From: Bradyrhizobium sp. Ash2021
GTDB taxonomy: Bacteria > Pseudomonadota > Alphaproteobacteria > Rhizobiales > Xanthobacteraceae
Length of the DNA: 64,000 bases
Assembly (NCBI RefSeq): GCF_031202265.1
Contig: NZ_CP100604.1
Coordinates: 7,174,501-7,238,500 of the forward strand
Reading direction: 5' to 3'
The position numbers and the translations under genes were made by a program. The notes under the pieces are model-generated. The model worked only from the letters and a program-made list of their open reading frames with translations. It made no database searches and had not been told where the DNA came from. Shown here in pieces: positions 36,362 through 45,364 of the stretch (position 1 is the first letter of the stretch; the number at the start of each line of letters is the position of its first letter).

Positions 36362-36865
36362 CTATCGGCCGATCGAGGCCGCCACCTGAGACGCTAGATG
36401 CTCGGCCACCATGTGATAGCCCTCCGGCGTCAAATGCTGGCCGTCGGGCTGATGCGGCAAGCCCTTCAGCATGTTGTTGGCCATCATGATGACAGGAATG
36501 CCCCGGGCGCTCAGCCGGCTCTGAATCTCGGCCGTGCGATCCGCGCTGTGCTTGCGTCCATCGTTGCCGCCCGGCTGCAGGATAACGACGCTGGTGCCGT
36601 TCGGGACCACCCTGTCCAGACGTCCCAACATCCCTGCCGTGGTGTCGCCGTTGATGCCGGCATTCACGACATGGACGTTCAACCCTTTCGCCCGCAAGAT
36701 CGCTTCGAGCTGTGCGGGATAGGCCTGATTGCGCGCCACGCCCTTGCCGTAGGTATTGCTCGCACCGAGGGCCACGACCGTTGCGGCGTCAGCCGATGCA
36801 ACGCCGAAGGCGGCAAGCAATGCCAGGCATCCAAGCGTTCCGAGCCGAAGACCGCGCGATTTCAT
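36362..36865 (-). CDS. Secreted SGNH/GDSL hydrolase, TesA-like
   Basis: 167 residues with a signal peptide (about 1-28, ADAA). SGNH blocks: Ser36 in ALGASNTYG, Gly73 in NGDTT, Asn101 in QPGGND, and Asp141/His144 in DGQHLTPEGY. It probably hydrolyses an ester or thioester in the periplasm. The start at 36865 follows GGAGAAGAC. It lies 28 bases downstream of the dehydrogenase gene, so it may belong to the TRAP operon and release the acid that the transporter imports. Confidence 0.9.
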   Translation of the reverse strand: MKSRGLRLGTLGCLALLAAFGVASADAATVVALGASNTYGKGVARNQAYPAQLEAILRAKGLNVHVVNAGINGDTTAGMLGRLDRVVPNGTSVVILQPGGNDGRKHSADRTAEIQSRLSARGIPVIMMANNMLKGLPHQPDGQHLTPEGYHMVAEHLASQVAASIGR

Positions 36866-36893
36866 GTCTTCTCCTGCAGAGTTGGGTGACCGC

Positions 36894-37871
36894 TCATGGA
36901 CGGCGCGTCCAATGATCGGCGTTGACGGCACCGATGGGAATCTCGCCCTTGATGATCTTCTCGACCTGGCGAACGGTTTCGCACGATTGGTGCTCGATCG
37001 CGTCCGGCGTCAGTCCGCCGACGTGCGGCGTCGCGATGACGTTCGGCAATTTCGCAAGCTCCATTGTCGGCATCTGGTCGAGCGCCCGGCCGACATCGAG
37101 CGCGGCACCTGCAATGCGGTTCTCGCGCAACGCCGCCGCCAACGCGGCTTCGTCGACAAGGTTGCCGCGTGACAAATTGATGAAGAAGGAGTGCTTCTGC
37201 ATCCGCGACAATGCCGCCGGCCCGATCAGATTCTCGGTCTGCTCGTTGGCGATGGCGAGACAGACGACATAATCCGCGCGCGCCAGCAGATCGTCGAGCG
37301 GTACGTGCTGGATCGCGGCATCGTTGATGGTCGCGAAGGGATCGGCGACCAGAATTTCCATGCCGAGCACTTTTGCAATTCCCGCAAGGTGGCGGCCGAT
37401 GCTGCCATAGCCGATGATGCCGATCCTGCTGCCGGCGAGTTGCCGCCCCATCGTGACATCAGGCATCCGTCCGGCATGATAGTCCGCCGTCGCCCGCGAA
37501 ACGCCGCGCGACAGGTCGACCATGAAGCCGAGCGCGAGTTCCGCCACCGATTGAATGAAGCCCGGCCCGGCGCGCGTGACCAGCACGCCGGCCGCGGACG
37601 CCGCCGCGACGTCGATATTGCGAATATCGACCGCGCAGCGGACCATGGCGCGCAGCTTTGGAAGTTTTGCAAAGATCTCACCCCGCCCTTCCGTCAGGCG
37701 GTCGGCGACGATGATATCGACCTCTTGGGCAGCGTCGATCAGGTGCGCGGCATCGAGCGCGTCGTCACCCTCGTGCAATTTGACGTCGGCCACCGCGCGC
37801 AAACCGCCGAGGCTGCGCTCGCCGTAATATTGGCGCCGCATCTGCGGCGTATGGGCCAACAGCACTTTCAA
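36894..37871 (-). CDS. D-2-hydroxyacid dehydrogenase family protein
   Basis: 325 residues with a Rossmann motif IGIIGYGSIGRHLA (about 145-158), catalytic Arg in NLSRGNLVDEAAL and His in ATPHVGGLTPDA. The usual Glu-Pro of the DVFxxEP motif is replaced by the DVGRALDQMP variant, so the catalytic Glu is not obvious. The start is a TTG at 37871, chosen because AGGAGA lies just before it and overlaps the stop of dctQM. It likely oxidises or makes the 2-hydroxyacid taken up by the TRAP system. Confidence 0.88.
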   Translation of the reverse strand: MKVLLAHTPQMRRQYYGERSLGGLRAVADVKLHEGDDALDAAHLIDAAQEVDIIVADRLTEGRGEIFAKLPKLRAMVRCAVDIRNIDVAAASAAGVLVTRAGPGFIQSVAELALGFMVDLSRGVSRATADYHAGRMPDVTMGRQLAGSRIGIIGYGSIGRHLAGIAKVLGMEILVADPFATINDAAIQHVPLDDLLARADYVVCLAIANEQTENLIGPAALSRMQKHSFFINLSRGNLVDEAALAAALRENRIAGAALDVGRALDQMPTMELAKLPNVIATPHVGGLTPDAIEHQSCETVRQVEKIIKGEIPIGAVNADHWTRRP

Positions 37872-37882
37872 TACGGTATCTC

Positions 37883-39736
37883 CTAATAGCCGAGGGCGCG
37901 GGGCAATGCGGTCGAGAGCGCCGGTACGAAGGCGATCACCAGCAGGCACAGCAGCAGCAATCCCAGATAACCCATGATCGGCTTGATCGTTTGTTCGATC
38001 GGCACATTGCCGATCAGGCAGGCGCCGTAGAGCCCGAGGCCCAGCGGCGGCGCAAACAGGCCGAGCCCCATCGCGATCACCAGCACGACGCCGAAATGCA
38101 GGGGATCGATGCCGAGCTTGACCGCAACCGGCAGCAACAACGGCCCGAAGATGATCAGCGCCGCGGCGCCTTCGAGCACCGAGCCCATCACGATCAGCAC
38201 CGCGATCGACAGCAGCGTGAACAGCCAGACGCCGTGCGTTCCCGATATCGACAGCATCAACTCGCCCACCGCATGCGGCACCTGCTGCAGCGTCAGGATG
38301 AACGCCAGCGATTGCGCGGCGGCGACGATGAACAATACAAGCCCCGAGCGCGTCGCCGATTGGACAAAGCTATGCGCGGCCGTCTTGAAGCTGAGCTCGC
38401 GGAAAACAATACTGCCGATCACGATGGCATAGACCGCGGCGAAAGCGGAGATTTCGGTGGCGGTGGCAAATCCGCTCTTGAAGCCGGCAAAGATCATGAA
38501 GATCAGTCCGAACGAGGCGATGGCACCGGTCCACAAGCCGGACATCGGAATTTGCGGCTTGTCATCCTCAGCCGGCGGCGCGCGCTTGCCAAAGATGATC
38601 GACACCGCGATCAGGGCCAGGGCCATCAGCCCGGCCGGCAATAGCCCTGCCATGAACAATCCGCCGATCGACAGATTGGCGACAAAGCCGAGGATGATCA
38701 GGTTGATGCAGGGCGGAATGGTTTCCGCCATCACGGCAGAGGCCGCCAAAAGCGCCACCGCGCCGCCGGGATTCTGCCGGGAGCGGCGCGCCGCCGGGAT
38801 CAGCACCGAGCCGACGGCGGCGACATCGGCCATCTTCGATCCGGAGATGCCGGAGAACAGCACCATCGACGTCACCATGACGACGTTCAGGCCGCCGCGC
38901 ATGCGGCCTACCGCACGCTGCAGCAGTTCGATCAGGCGAACCGACATCCCGTTGGCTTCCATGAGATAGCCGACGAGGATGAAGAAGGGGATCGCGAGCA
39001 GCACGAAGTTGTCGATGCCGCGCGCCATCTGCTGCGCGAAGATGACGCCGGGCAGCGTGCCCTCGACCCAGATGAAGATCAGCGCCGCCAGCGCCAGTGC
39101 AAATCCGATCGGCAACCCGCCGAACAGCGTGATGAAGAAGCCGACCAGCATCAGCGTCCCTGATGACGGCACTGAATCCGGCGACAGGAAATCCCAGGCG
39201 ACATAAAGTCCGGCGATCAGCGCGGTCGCCAGCGCTCCCGCGACCATGTCGCGCAGGTGACGCGCGCAAAAAGCCTCGGCGGCGAACACCGTCATGAACA
39301 GCGCGCCGACACCCATTGGATAGAACGTCAGTTCCAGCGGCAGGCCGGAGCCGGAGGTTTGTCCGGTGGTCAGCCAGCCCATCTTGATGGCGTTGAACGC
39401 GACATAGAAGGCGATGACCGTGACCAGCAGCGCGCCGATGGCATCGACCAGGCGCCGGATGCCGGCCGGCAGCCTGTCGATGAAAAACGCCACGCCGAGA
39501 TTTTCGCTGCGCGCCAGCGCGCTGGCGGCGCCGAAGAAGCTCGATCCGACCATAAGCCCGCGGGCGACGTCGTCGGCCCACTCGACCGGCGCATTGAACA
39601 GGAAGCGCAGCAGCACCGACACGCAGACGATCAGGAGATCGGCCGCGAGCAAAATCGCGGCGACCGCGTCGCTCACCGAGAGCAGCGTAGCCGAGATCCG
39701 GTGGCCGCCGCTTGGCGACGCCGCGGCGATTGACAT
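37883..39736 (-). CDS. Fused TRAP transporter DctQ-DctM membrane protein
   Basis: 617 residues. The first 170 form the small DctQ part with four helices (VLLRFLFNAPVEWADDVARG); the rest is a DctM part with GLPIGFALALAAL, RMRGGLNVVMV and SGSKMADVAAVGSVL. Uptake is driven by the sodium or proton gradient. The start at 39736 follows GAGGCAGGTGGCC. An in-frame extension to 39859 would overlap dctP and is rejected. dctP ends 11 bases upstream. Confidence 0.93.
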   Translation of the reverse strand: MSIAAASPSGGHRISATLLSVSDAVAAILLAADLLIVCVSVLLRFLFNAPVEWADDVARGLMVGSSFFGAASALARSENLGVAFFIDRLPAGIRRLVDAIGALLVTVIAFYVAFNAIKMGWLTTGQTSGSGLPLELTFYPMGVGALFMTVFAAEAFCARHLRDMVAGALATALIAGLYVAWDFLSPDSVPSSGTLMLVGFFITLFGGLPIGFALALAALIFIWVEGTLPGVIFAQQMARGIDNFVLLAIPFFILVGYLMEANGMSVRLIELLQRAVGRMRGGLNVVMVTSMVLFSGISGSKMADVAAVGSVLIPAARRSRQNPGGAVALLAASAVMAETIPPCINLIILGFVANLSIGGLFMAGLLPAGLMALALIAVSIIFGKRAPPAEDDKPQIPMSGLWTGAIASFGLIFMIFAGFKSGFATATEISAFAAVYAIVIGSIVFRELSFKTAAHSFVQSATRSGLVLFIVAAAQSLAFILTLQQVPHAVGELMLSISGTHGVWLFTLLSIAVLIVMGSVLEGAAALIIFGPLLLPVAVKLGIDPLHFGVVLVIAMGLGLFAPPLGLGLYGACLIGNVPIEQTIKPIMGYLGLLLLCLLVIAFVPALSTALPRALGY

Positions 39737-39747
39737 GGCCACCTGCC

Positions 39748-40779
39748 TCACGCCTGCGTCGCGCGGATCATGTCGACGACGGGTTTCGCTTCGGGGCGGG
39801 CCTTGATGAAATTGTCGGTTTGCGGCAGCACGCGCTTGCGGAAGGCTTCCTTGTCGCATTCGACGATGGTGACGCCCTTCTCGGTAAGCGCGGCCAGCGC
39901 CTCCTTCTCGACCGCAAGACCGTGGGTGCGGCTGTCGGCGGCGGCCTTTTTCGCGGCGTCGAGGAATCCCTCGCGCAGCTTCGGGTCCATGCGGTTGAAG
40001 GTGGCGTCGCTGAAATAGATCGCCAGCGGCGAAAAGATATGCTGCGTCAGCGCATAATGTTTCGAGGTTTCGTAGAACTTGCTGGCGAGGATCGTCGGCG
40101 GATCATGTTCCAGCCCGTCGAGCACGCCGGCCTGCAGCGCCGTGTAGATTTCGCCGAACGCCAGCGGCGTGGCGGCGGCGCCCATCAGCCGGAGACACTC
40201 GGTGATGATCGGATTGGGCAGCGTCCTGATCTTGAGGCCGGCGAGATCTTCCGGCGTCTTCACCGGTTTCTTGGCCAGCACGCTGCGCGCGCCGAAATTA
40301 TAGGCCCAGGCGATGATCCGGATGTTGGCGCCCTTCAGGAGCGCGTCCTCGATCGGCTTGGCGGCGCCTGAATCGAACGCCTTGGTCTGCTGCGGAAAAC
40401 TGGTGAAGAGATAGCCGAGGTCGAAGGTGCCGACCAACGGCACCAGATTGGCCGAGATCGATGAACCCGACACCATCAGGTCGATCACGCCGAGCTTGAC
40501 CGAATTGATGACGTCGATTTCCTGGCCGAGCTGATTGTCGGGAAAGAAGGTGACGTCGACCTGCTCGGAAAGCCCGTTCGCCTTCAGGTTCTTGACCAGA
40601 TTGTCATAGTAGACGCGGCCGTTGGCATATTTGGGATCGTTCGGCAGCGACGACGAGCATTTGAGTTTGAGCGTGGCGGCCTGGGCCTGCCCGATGACGG
40701 CTGGCGCGGCGGCGATCCAGGCGGTCGCGGCGATCGAAGATTGCAGAACGACGCGACGGCTGACCGGCTTCGACCTCAT
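39748..40779 (-). CDS. dctP: TRAP transporter substrate-binding protein DctP
   Basis: 343 residues with a Tat-like leader (SRRVVLQSSIAATAW, cut near AQA-A at about 34) and a DctP fold: KLKCSSSLPNDPKYANG, FPDNQLGQEIDVINSVKLG and KIRTLPNPIITECLRLMGA. The conserved substrate-carboxylate Arg is the one in KIRTLPN. The ligand is an organic acid, not specified by sequence. GGGAGGAGC precedes the ATG. First gene of dctP-dctQM-dehydrogenase-SGNH. Confidence 0.93.
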   Translation of the reverse strand: MRSKPVSRRVVLQSSIAATAWIAAAPAVIGQAQAATLKLKCSSSLPNDPKYANGRVYYDNLVKNLKANGLSEQVDVTFFPDNQLGQEIDVINSVKLGVIDLMVSGSSISANLVPLVGTFDLGYLFTSFPQQTKAFDSGAAKPIEDALLKGANIRIIAWAYNFGARSVLAKKPVKTPEDLAGLKIRTLPNPIITECLRLMGAAATPLAFGEIYTALQAGVLDGLEHDPPTILASKFYETSKHYALTQHIFSPLAIYFSDATFNRMDPKLREGFLDAAKKAAADSRTHGLAVEKEALAALTEKGVTIVECDKEAFRKRVLPQTDNFIKARPEAKPVVDMIRATQA

Positions 40780-40844
40780 GATGCTCCTCCCGGGAACGGA
40801 TTTTCTTTCGCCCGCCCTCTTGTCACGGCGGAGCTTGGCACTAC

Positions 40845-40867
40845 TTTAATCATATTGTATGACTAAA
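40845..40867. promoter_or_regulatory. Imperfect palindrome, likely GntR/FadR operator
   Basis: TTTAATCATA-TTG-TATGACTAAA, two 10-base arms with one mismatch. It sits between the divergent dctP and gntR genes, about 65 and 58 bases from their starts, and has the AT-rich form common to FadR-subfamily operators. Confidence 0.7.
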
Positions 40868-40925
40868 CGAATGACGTTTGCAAGAGTGGCTGTTTGCCCC
40901 GGCGCCCGTTCCAAAAGGCTTTCCG

Positions 40926-41657
40926 ATGTTTCAAAGCTCCAATGCCCTGATCCGCAACGTTCACAGCCAGGTCGCGGACCGGGTCGGGATCAGCATCGTG
41001 CGTGGCGACGTCGGCGCCGGCGAAACCCTGCCGTCCGAAATGCAGATTTGCGAAATGATGGATGTCAGCCGGACGGTGGTGCGCGAAGTGATCCGGACTT
41101 TGACCGGCAAGGGCCTGGTTGAATCGCGCCCCAAGAGCGGAACGCGGGTGCGCCCGCCCCAGAAATGGAACCAGCTCGATCCGGATGTGCTGCGCTGGCG
41201 CCTCGAAACCGCAGATATGGACGACTACCTCGCCAAACTGTTTCAGCTGCGCTGCGCGGTCGAACCGGCAGCCGCGGCGCTGGCGGCGAGCCGCGCCGAA
41301 GAGGAAGACATCGCGCTGATCCGCACCGGCTACGAGGGGATGGCGTCGGCGAAACTCGACGAACAATTCGTGGCCGCCGACATCACATTCCATAAGGCGA
41401 TCTACTTTGCAACGCGCAACGAGTTCTTCTGGCCGATCGCGCAGATGTTCGACATCACGCTGCGCCAGAGTTTTACCATCGCCGCCCGCGGTTCGCACCG
41501 CGCGCGGGCGCTGGTCGAGCATCACGCCGTGCTGGAAGCGATTGCAACGCGGAATGAAGAAGGCGCGCGCGAGGCGACCAATGTCCTGCTGAAAAATTCC
41601 GCCGACGACCTGGTCAGGATTCGCGGACGCGAATTTACGGCGCGACCGAAGGGCTGA
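40926..41657 (+). CDS. FadR-subfamily GntR regulator
   Basis: 243 residues: a winged helix (about 10-75; LPSEMQICEMMDVSRTVVRE and SGTRVRP) and an FCD ligand domain (about 95-230) whose metal-binding residues include the His in DITFHKAIY. Such regulators usually answer to sugar acids or other hydroxyacids, consistent with the divergent TRAP operon and dehydrogenase. I set the start at 40926; the frame from 40878 adds a non-homologous leader. Confidence 0.92.
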   Translation: MFQSSNALIRNVHSQVADRVGISIVRGDVGAGETLPSEMQICEMMDVSRTVVREVIRTLTGKGLVESRPKSGTRVRPPQKWNQLDPDVLRWRLETADMDDYLAKLFQLRCAVEPAAAALAASRAEEEDIALIRTGYEGMASAKLDEQFVAADITFHKAIYFATRNEFFWPIAQMFDITLRQSFTIAARGSHRARALVEHHAVLEAIATRNEEGAREATNVLLKNSADDLVRIRGREFTARPKG

Positions 41658-41683
41658 CACCAGACCTTGCTCCCTCGCCCGGT

Positions 41684-43729
41684 CTATTTCGTTCGCGCGA
41701 TGGTCGTGCCATCCCAATCGTCGCTGGTCGGATTTTCGAGTTGCTGCCTGCAGCGCTCGATCATCACCGACGACGCCGTATCGTCCTTGCGGATATCAAG
41801 CACCTTCTCGAACGCGCCGATCGCGGCCGCGAAATCGCGCGCCCGCCATGCCGTCAGCCCGGCTTCATAGGATTTCACCCAGTCCAGCGCGCCGGTGAAC
41901 TCGCCGGCCATTCCCAATAGTTCGTAGATCTGCAGGCCGCCGGCGCGGCCATAGACCGCGAGCCGGTCGAGTTCGCGGACCACGATGCGGTCACCTGCCA
42001 GCGTGCGGGTTTCCGGACCGATAATGATCATGGAGCCGTAGACCTTGTTGGTGCTCTCCAGGCGGCTGGCGATATTCACGGCGTCGCCGATCACGGTGTA
42101 GTTCAGCCGGACTTCCGATCCGATATTGCCGACCAGCATGTCGCCGGAATTGACGCCGATTCTGATCCTGACGGGCTGGCCATTGTCGTCGGCGAGGCCC
42201 GCCTCCGCCATCGCGCGCTGACAGGCCAGCGCGGCGCGGCAGCAATCGATGGCGTGATCCGGGTTTGCCGCCGGCGCGCCCCAGAACGCCATCACGGCAT
42301 CGCCGATGAATTTGTCGATGGTGCCGCCCTGCGCCTGAATCTGCGCCGACACGGAATCGAAGTAGCGCGACAGCAGCGGGATGATGCGGTCGCCGAGCCG
42401 TTCCGACATGCCGGTGAAACCGGCGAGATCGATGAACATCACGCTCATGGGCCTGACCGCGCCGCCGAGCCGCGCGCCGGTGCCGTCGCTGACCAGCCGC
42501 TTCACGAGGTCGGCCGGGATGTATTTCCTGAACGCGGCAAGGCCCTGCGCCATGTCGCCGATGGCGCCGGAAAGGTTCTCGATCTCGGTCAGCCGCGACG
42601 GATGGCGCTCGACCTTGTCGAGGTCGAAGCGCTCGACATGCCTGATCTCGCCCATCACCTTGATCAGCGGGGCGGCGATCAGGCGCTGCGCGAGCCATGC
42701 CGACAATAGCCCGGCGAAGACGATCAGCACCGCCAGGCCGACCAGCAATTTCCGGATCGTCATCTGCACCGGTCCGAGGAATTCCGACTCCGGCACCACA
42801 GTCACCAGCGACCAGCCCGGAAACGAGATCGGCGTCAGCACCGCTTGATAGGCCTTGCCCTCCCGCGTCACCTGGGAATGAAACGCCTCGCCGCTGCCGG
42901 GGTCGTAGGCGCTGCCGGACTGCCGCATCGCATCGACGGCGACCGGAAACAGCGGATGATCGGTCTTCAGCGCTTTGACCTCGCTGGCATCCGGATCGGG
43001 TGCGGCGACCACGCCGCCGTCGCGGTCGAGGATGAAGGCGCCGGCCGACTTTCCGACCGTGAGCTGCGACAGGAAATTCGAGACCCGCGTCAGTTCGATG
43101 ATGATGGCAACGACGCCGGCGGGCTTCTGGTCGATATCGATCGGCGCCGCGAAGGCCGCGGCCAGCCGTTCGCCGTTGGGATGCGTCGTCAGCGTCGACC
43201 AGTGTTCGTCGTTGGAGCGGATCGCGGCGCGAAACCACTCCTGATCGGTGACGACGTATTCGGTGTCCTCGAACCAGCTGGCCTTGAGCTTGAGGTCGTT
43301 GCCCTCGAATTCGTACCGGTTGATCCGGAGCTTGCCGTCGCCGCTGATCTCGAGCATTTCGATGACGCTATCGCCGAGTTTGTGCCCGGCGAAGAACGAT
43401 CCATCCGGCCATCCGAACGCCACCCATGAAATGGTCGGCTGGGAGAGCAATTGTGATTGGAGCACGACCTCGCGCTTCCTGGCGTCGCGCGCGTCGAATA
43501 CTTTTTCGACCAACAGCGTGCGCACCGCCGTAAGCGACGACCGCGCCTCGGTGGTGATCGACTGCAATTCGTCGCCGACCGCGGACACGATCTGGTCGTT
43601 GATGGTGTCGGCCAGGGTCTGGCTGACCTGCTGCGCCGTCCGCCACCACAATAAATGCACGCCGACGGCGCTGACGACGATGGACGTCAGGACGAGGGCC
43701 GAAATGGCGCTGCGGATGCCGATGCGCAT
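41684..43729 (-). CDS. Membrane Cache-HAMP adenylate/guanylate cyclase
   Basis: 681 residues. A membrane helix (about 8-29), a periplasmic double-Cache sensor (about 35-335), a second helix (about 340-360), HAMP, and a class III cyclase domain (about 428-600) with Asp434 in FIDLAGFTG, FIGDAVMAFWGAP and YTVIGDAVNIASRLE. A short TPR-like tail ends the protein. It converts an external small-molecule signal into cAMP or cGMP. It is convergent with gntR, separated by 26 bases. Confidence 0.93.
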   Translation of the reverse strand: MRIGIRSAISALVLTSIVVSAVGVHLLWWRTAQQVSQTLADTINDQIVSAVGDELQSITTEARSSLTAVRTLLVEKVFDARDARKREVVLQSQLLSQPTISWVAFGWPDGSFFAGHKLGDSVIEMLEISGDGKLRINRYEFEGNDLKLKASWFEDTEYVVTDQEWFRAAIRSNDEHWSTLTTHPNGERLAAAFAAPIDIDQKPAGVVAIIIELTRVSNFLSQLTVGKSAGAFILDRDGGVVAAPDPDASEVKALKTDHPLFPVAVDAMRQSGSAYDPGSGEAFHSQVTREGKAYQAVLTPISFPGWSLVTVVPESEFLGPVQMTIRKLLVGLAVLIVFAGLLSAWLAQRLIAAPLIKVMGEIRHVERFDLDKVERHPSRLTEIENLSGAIGDMAQGLAAFRKYIPADLVKRLVSDGTGARLGGAVRPMSVMFIDLAGFTGMSERLGDRIIPLLSRYFDSVSAQIQAQGGTIDKFIGDAVMAFWGAPAANPDHAIDCCRAALACQRAMAEAGLADDNGQPVRIRIGVNSGDMLVGNIGSEVRLNYTVIGDAVNIASRLESTNKVYGSMIIIGPETRTLAGDRIVVRELDRLAVYGRAGGLQIYELLGMAGEFTGALDWVKSYEAGLTAWRARDFAAAIGAFEKVLDIRKDDTASSVMIERCRQQLENPTSDDWDGTTIARTK

Positions 43730-43925
43730 GGGGGTCCTGTTTCAGCGGGTTCGCTACCGCAATACGGAACATATCAGCGTTTGTTTCGCTGGCGAGGCCA
43801 TCCCTGCCCTGCGGACACGGGCCTGTGACCAGCCGTGAACCTGCCGGCTACGAAACTTCTGGATTGTTTGTTTCGTACAAGCCAAGACCGCGCTATGTCA
43901 GGCGGCCACTTCCAAAGGTCACGTA

Positions 43926-44657
43926 ATGCACGATGTTTCCATCCCGGCGGCCCTGATCGCCGGTCTCGTCAGCTTCCTGTCGCCCTGCGTGCTGCCGCTG
44001 GTGCCGCCCTATCTGATCTACCTGACCGGCGCGACCATCGAGCACGTCGCCCATGAAGAGACCGCGCAGACCTCGAAGCGCGCCGTGATGGCCTCGGCCG
44101 TGATGTTCGTGCTCGGCTTTTCCACGGTGTTCGTGGCGCTTGGTGCCAGTGCGTCCCTGGTCGGCGGGCTGATCCGGGCCTGGTCGGCGCAACTGTCGAT
44201 CGTCGCCGGCATCGTCATCATCGTGATGGGCCTGCATTTCCTCGGGCTGACGCGGATCGGCCTGTTGATGCGCGAAGGCCGGCTGACCGTGCCGAAACCG
44301 GTCGGGCTGTGGGGCGCTTATGTGATGGGGCTGGCTTTCGCGTTCGGCTGGACCCCCTGCATCGGCCCGATCCTGGCCGCGATCCTTTCCATTGCGGCAG
44401 CCGAGGCCACCGTGACCAAGGGCGCGGGCCTGCTCGCGGTCTATTCCGCCGGGCTCGGAATTCCTTTCCTGCTGGCGGCGTTCATGATCGAACAGTTCTC
44501 ATCGCTGTTCACGCGGATGAAGCGGCATCTCCGCCGCGTCGAGCACGCCATGGGCATCTTGATGGTGATCACCGGCATCGGCTTCTTGACCGGCGCCGTC
44601 TCCAGCGTCTCGATCTGGCTGCTGGAGACATTCCCGGCGCTGCAAAATTTCGGCTAG
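43926..44657 (+). CDS. ccdA: CcdA-type thiol-disulfide membrane transporter
   Basis: A 243-residue protein with six predicted helices and the paired redox cysteines Cys21 in LSPCVLPL and Cys145 in WTPCIGP. It moves reducing equivalents from thioredoxin to the periplasm, for cytochrome c biogenesis or other periplasmic thiol proteins. Gene order links it to the DUF255 thioredoxin-like and bufferin genes downstream, although a promoter-like site separates it from doxX. Confidence 0.93.
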   Translation: MHDVSIPAALIAGLVSFLSPCVLPLVPPYLIYLTGATIEHVAHEETAQTSKRAVMASAVMFVLGFSTVFVALGASASLVGGLIRAWSAQLSIVAGIVIIVMGLHFLGLTRIGLLMREGRLTVPKPVGLWGAYVMGLAFAFGWTPCIGPILAAILSIAAAEATVTKGAGLLAVYSAGLGIPFLLAAFMIEQFSSLFTRMKRHLRRVEHAMGILMVITGIGFLTGAVSSVSIWLLETFPALQNFG

Positions 44658-44664
44658 GTCCCCC

Positions 44665-44690
44665 GTAACAAGCGGGCCGGCCGCAGCGAA
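44665..44690 (+). promoter_or_regulatory. ECF-sigma-type promoter before doxX
   Basis: GTAACA, 16 bases, then CGAA. This agrees at 9 of 10 fixed positions with the GTAACC-N16-CGAA form that I recall for the Caulobacter SigF-type ECF sigma factors. It lies 112 bases before the doxX start. Similar sites precede both bufA genes. Confidence 0.6.
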
Positions 44691-44801
44691 ACTCTTGCCA
44701 GGACCAGGTTGCCGCCGTCGCGGTCGGCCATTTTATGCGTTTGTTAAGCCAAGCCGCCGCGGCGGCTTCGATTAACGACAATCGTTTCGAGGGGGATTCG
44801 C

Positions 44802-45266
44802 ATGAATTTCGTCGTCAATCTTCTGATCCTGCTGCCGGCGCGGATCGCATCGTATTTTTCCTGGGCCGGCCCGCTGCTGATGCGGTTGATCGTCGGCTAC
44901 ACCTTCATGCTGACCGGCTGGGGCAAGCTCACCAATCTGGAGCAGGTCACCGAGAATTTTGTCGGTTGGGGCATTCCCTTCCCGAAAATCCTCACCCCCT
45001 TCGTCTCCGGCGTCGAGTTCTTCGGCGGCGCCATGCTGATCCTCGGCCTGTTCACCAGGATCCCCGCCGCGATGCTGGCGGTGGTCATGCTGGTCGCCAT
45101 CAGGTCGGCGAAATGGGGCGACATCGATTCGCTGGAAACCCTGCTCGGCTTCGAGGAGATGACATATTTCGCCGCCTTCATGTGGCTCGCCATTGCCGGC
45201 CCCGGCGCGGCATCGCTCGACCGGCTGCTGGTCAATGCGGCCGGGCATCGTGAAGTTTCGACGTGA
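44802..45266 (+). CDS. DoxX family membrane protein
   Basis: 154 residues, four predicted helices, with the DoxX patterns LLMRLIVGYTFMLTGWGKL and GVEFFGGAMLILGLFTR. DoxX-type proteins (HvfX) accompany DUF692/DUF2063 RiPP loci in many bacteria. GAGGGGG precedes the ATG. The next coding frame opens at its stop, but the DUF255 protein starts 98 bases later. Confidence 0.9.
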   Translation: MNFVVNLLILLPARIASYFSWAGPLLMRLIVGYTFMLTGWGKLTNLEQVTENFVGWGIPFPKILTPFVSGVEFFGGAMLILGLFTRIPAAMLAVVMLVAIRSAKWGDIDSLETLLGFEEMTYFAAFMWLAIAGPGAASLDRLLVNAAGHREVST

Positions 45267-45364
45267 CCATCCCAGCATCTTGCTCACGTTCCCGTGACGT
45301 CGCGGAAAGTCTGAGCCCGGATTTTTCCGCGCGCGTAGCTCTGGAAACAGCTCCGGGAGCCGCC

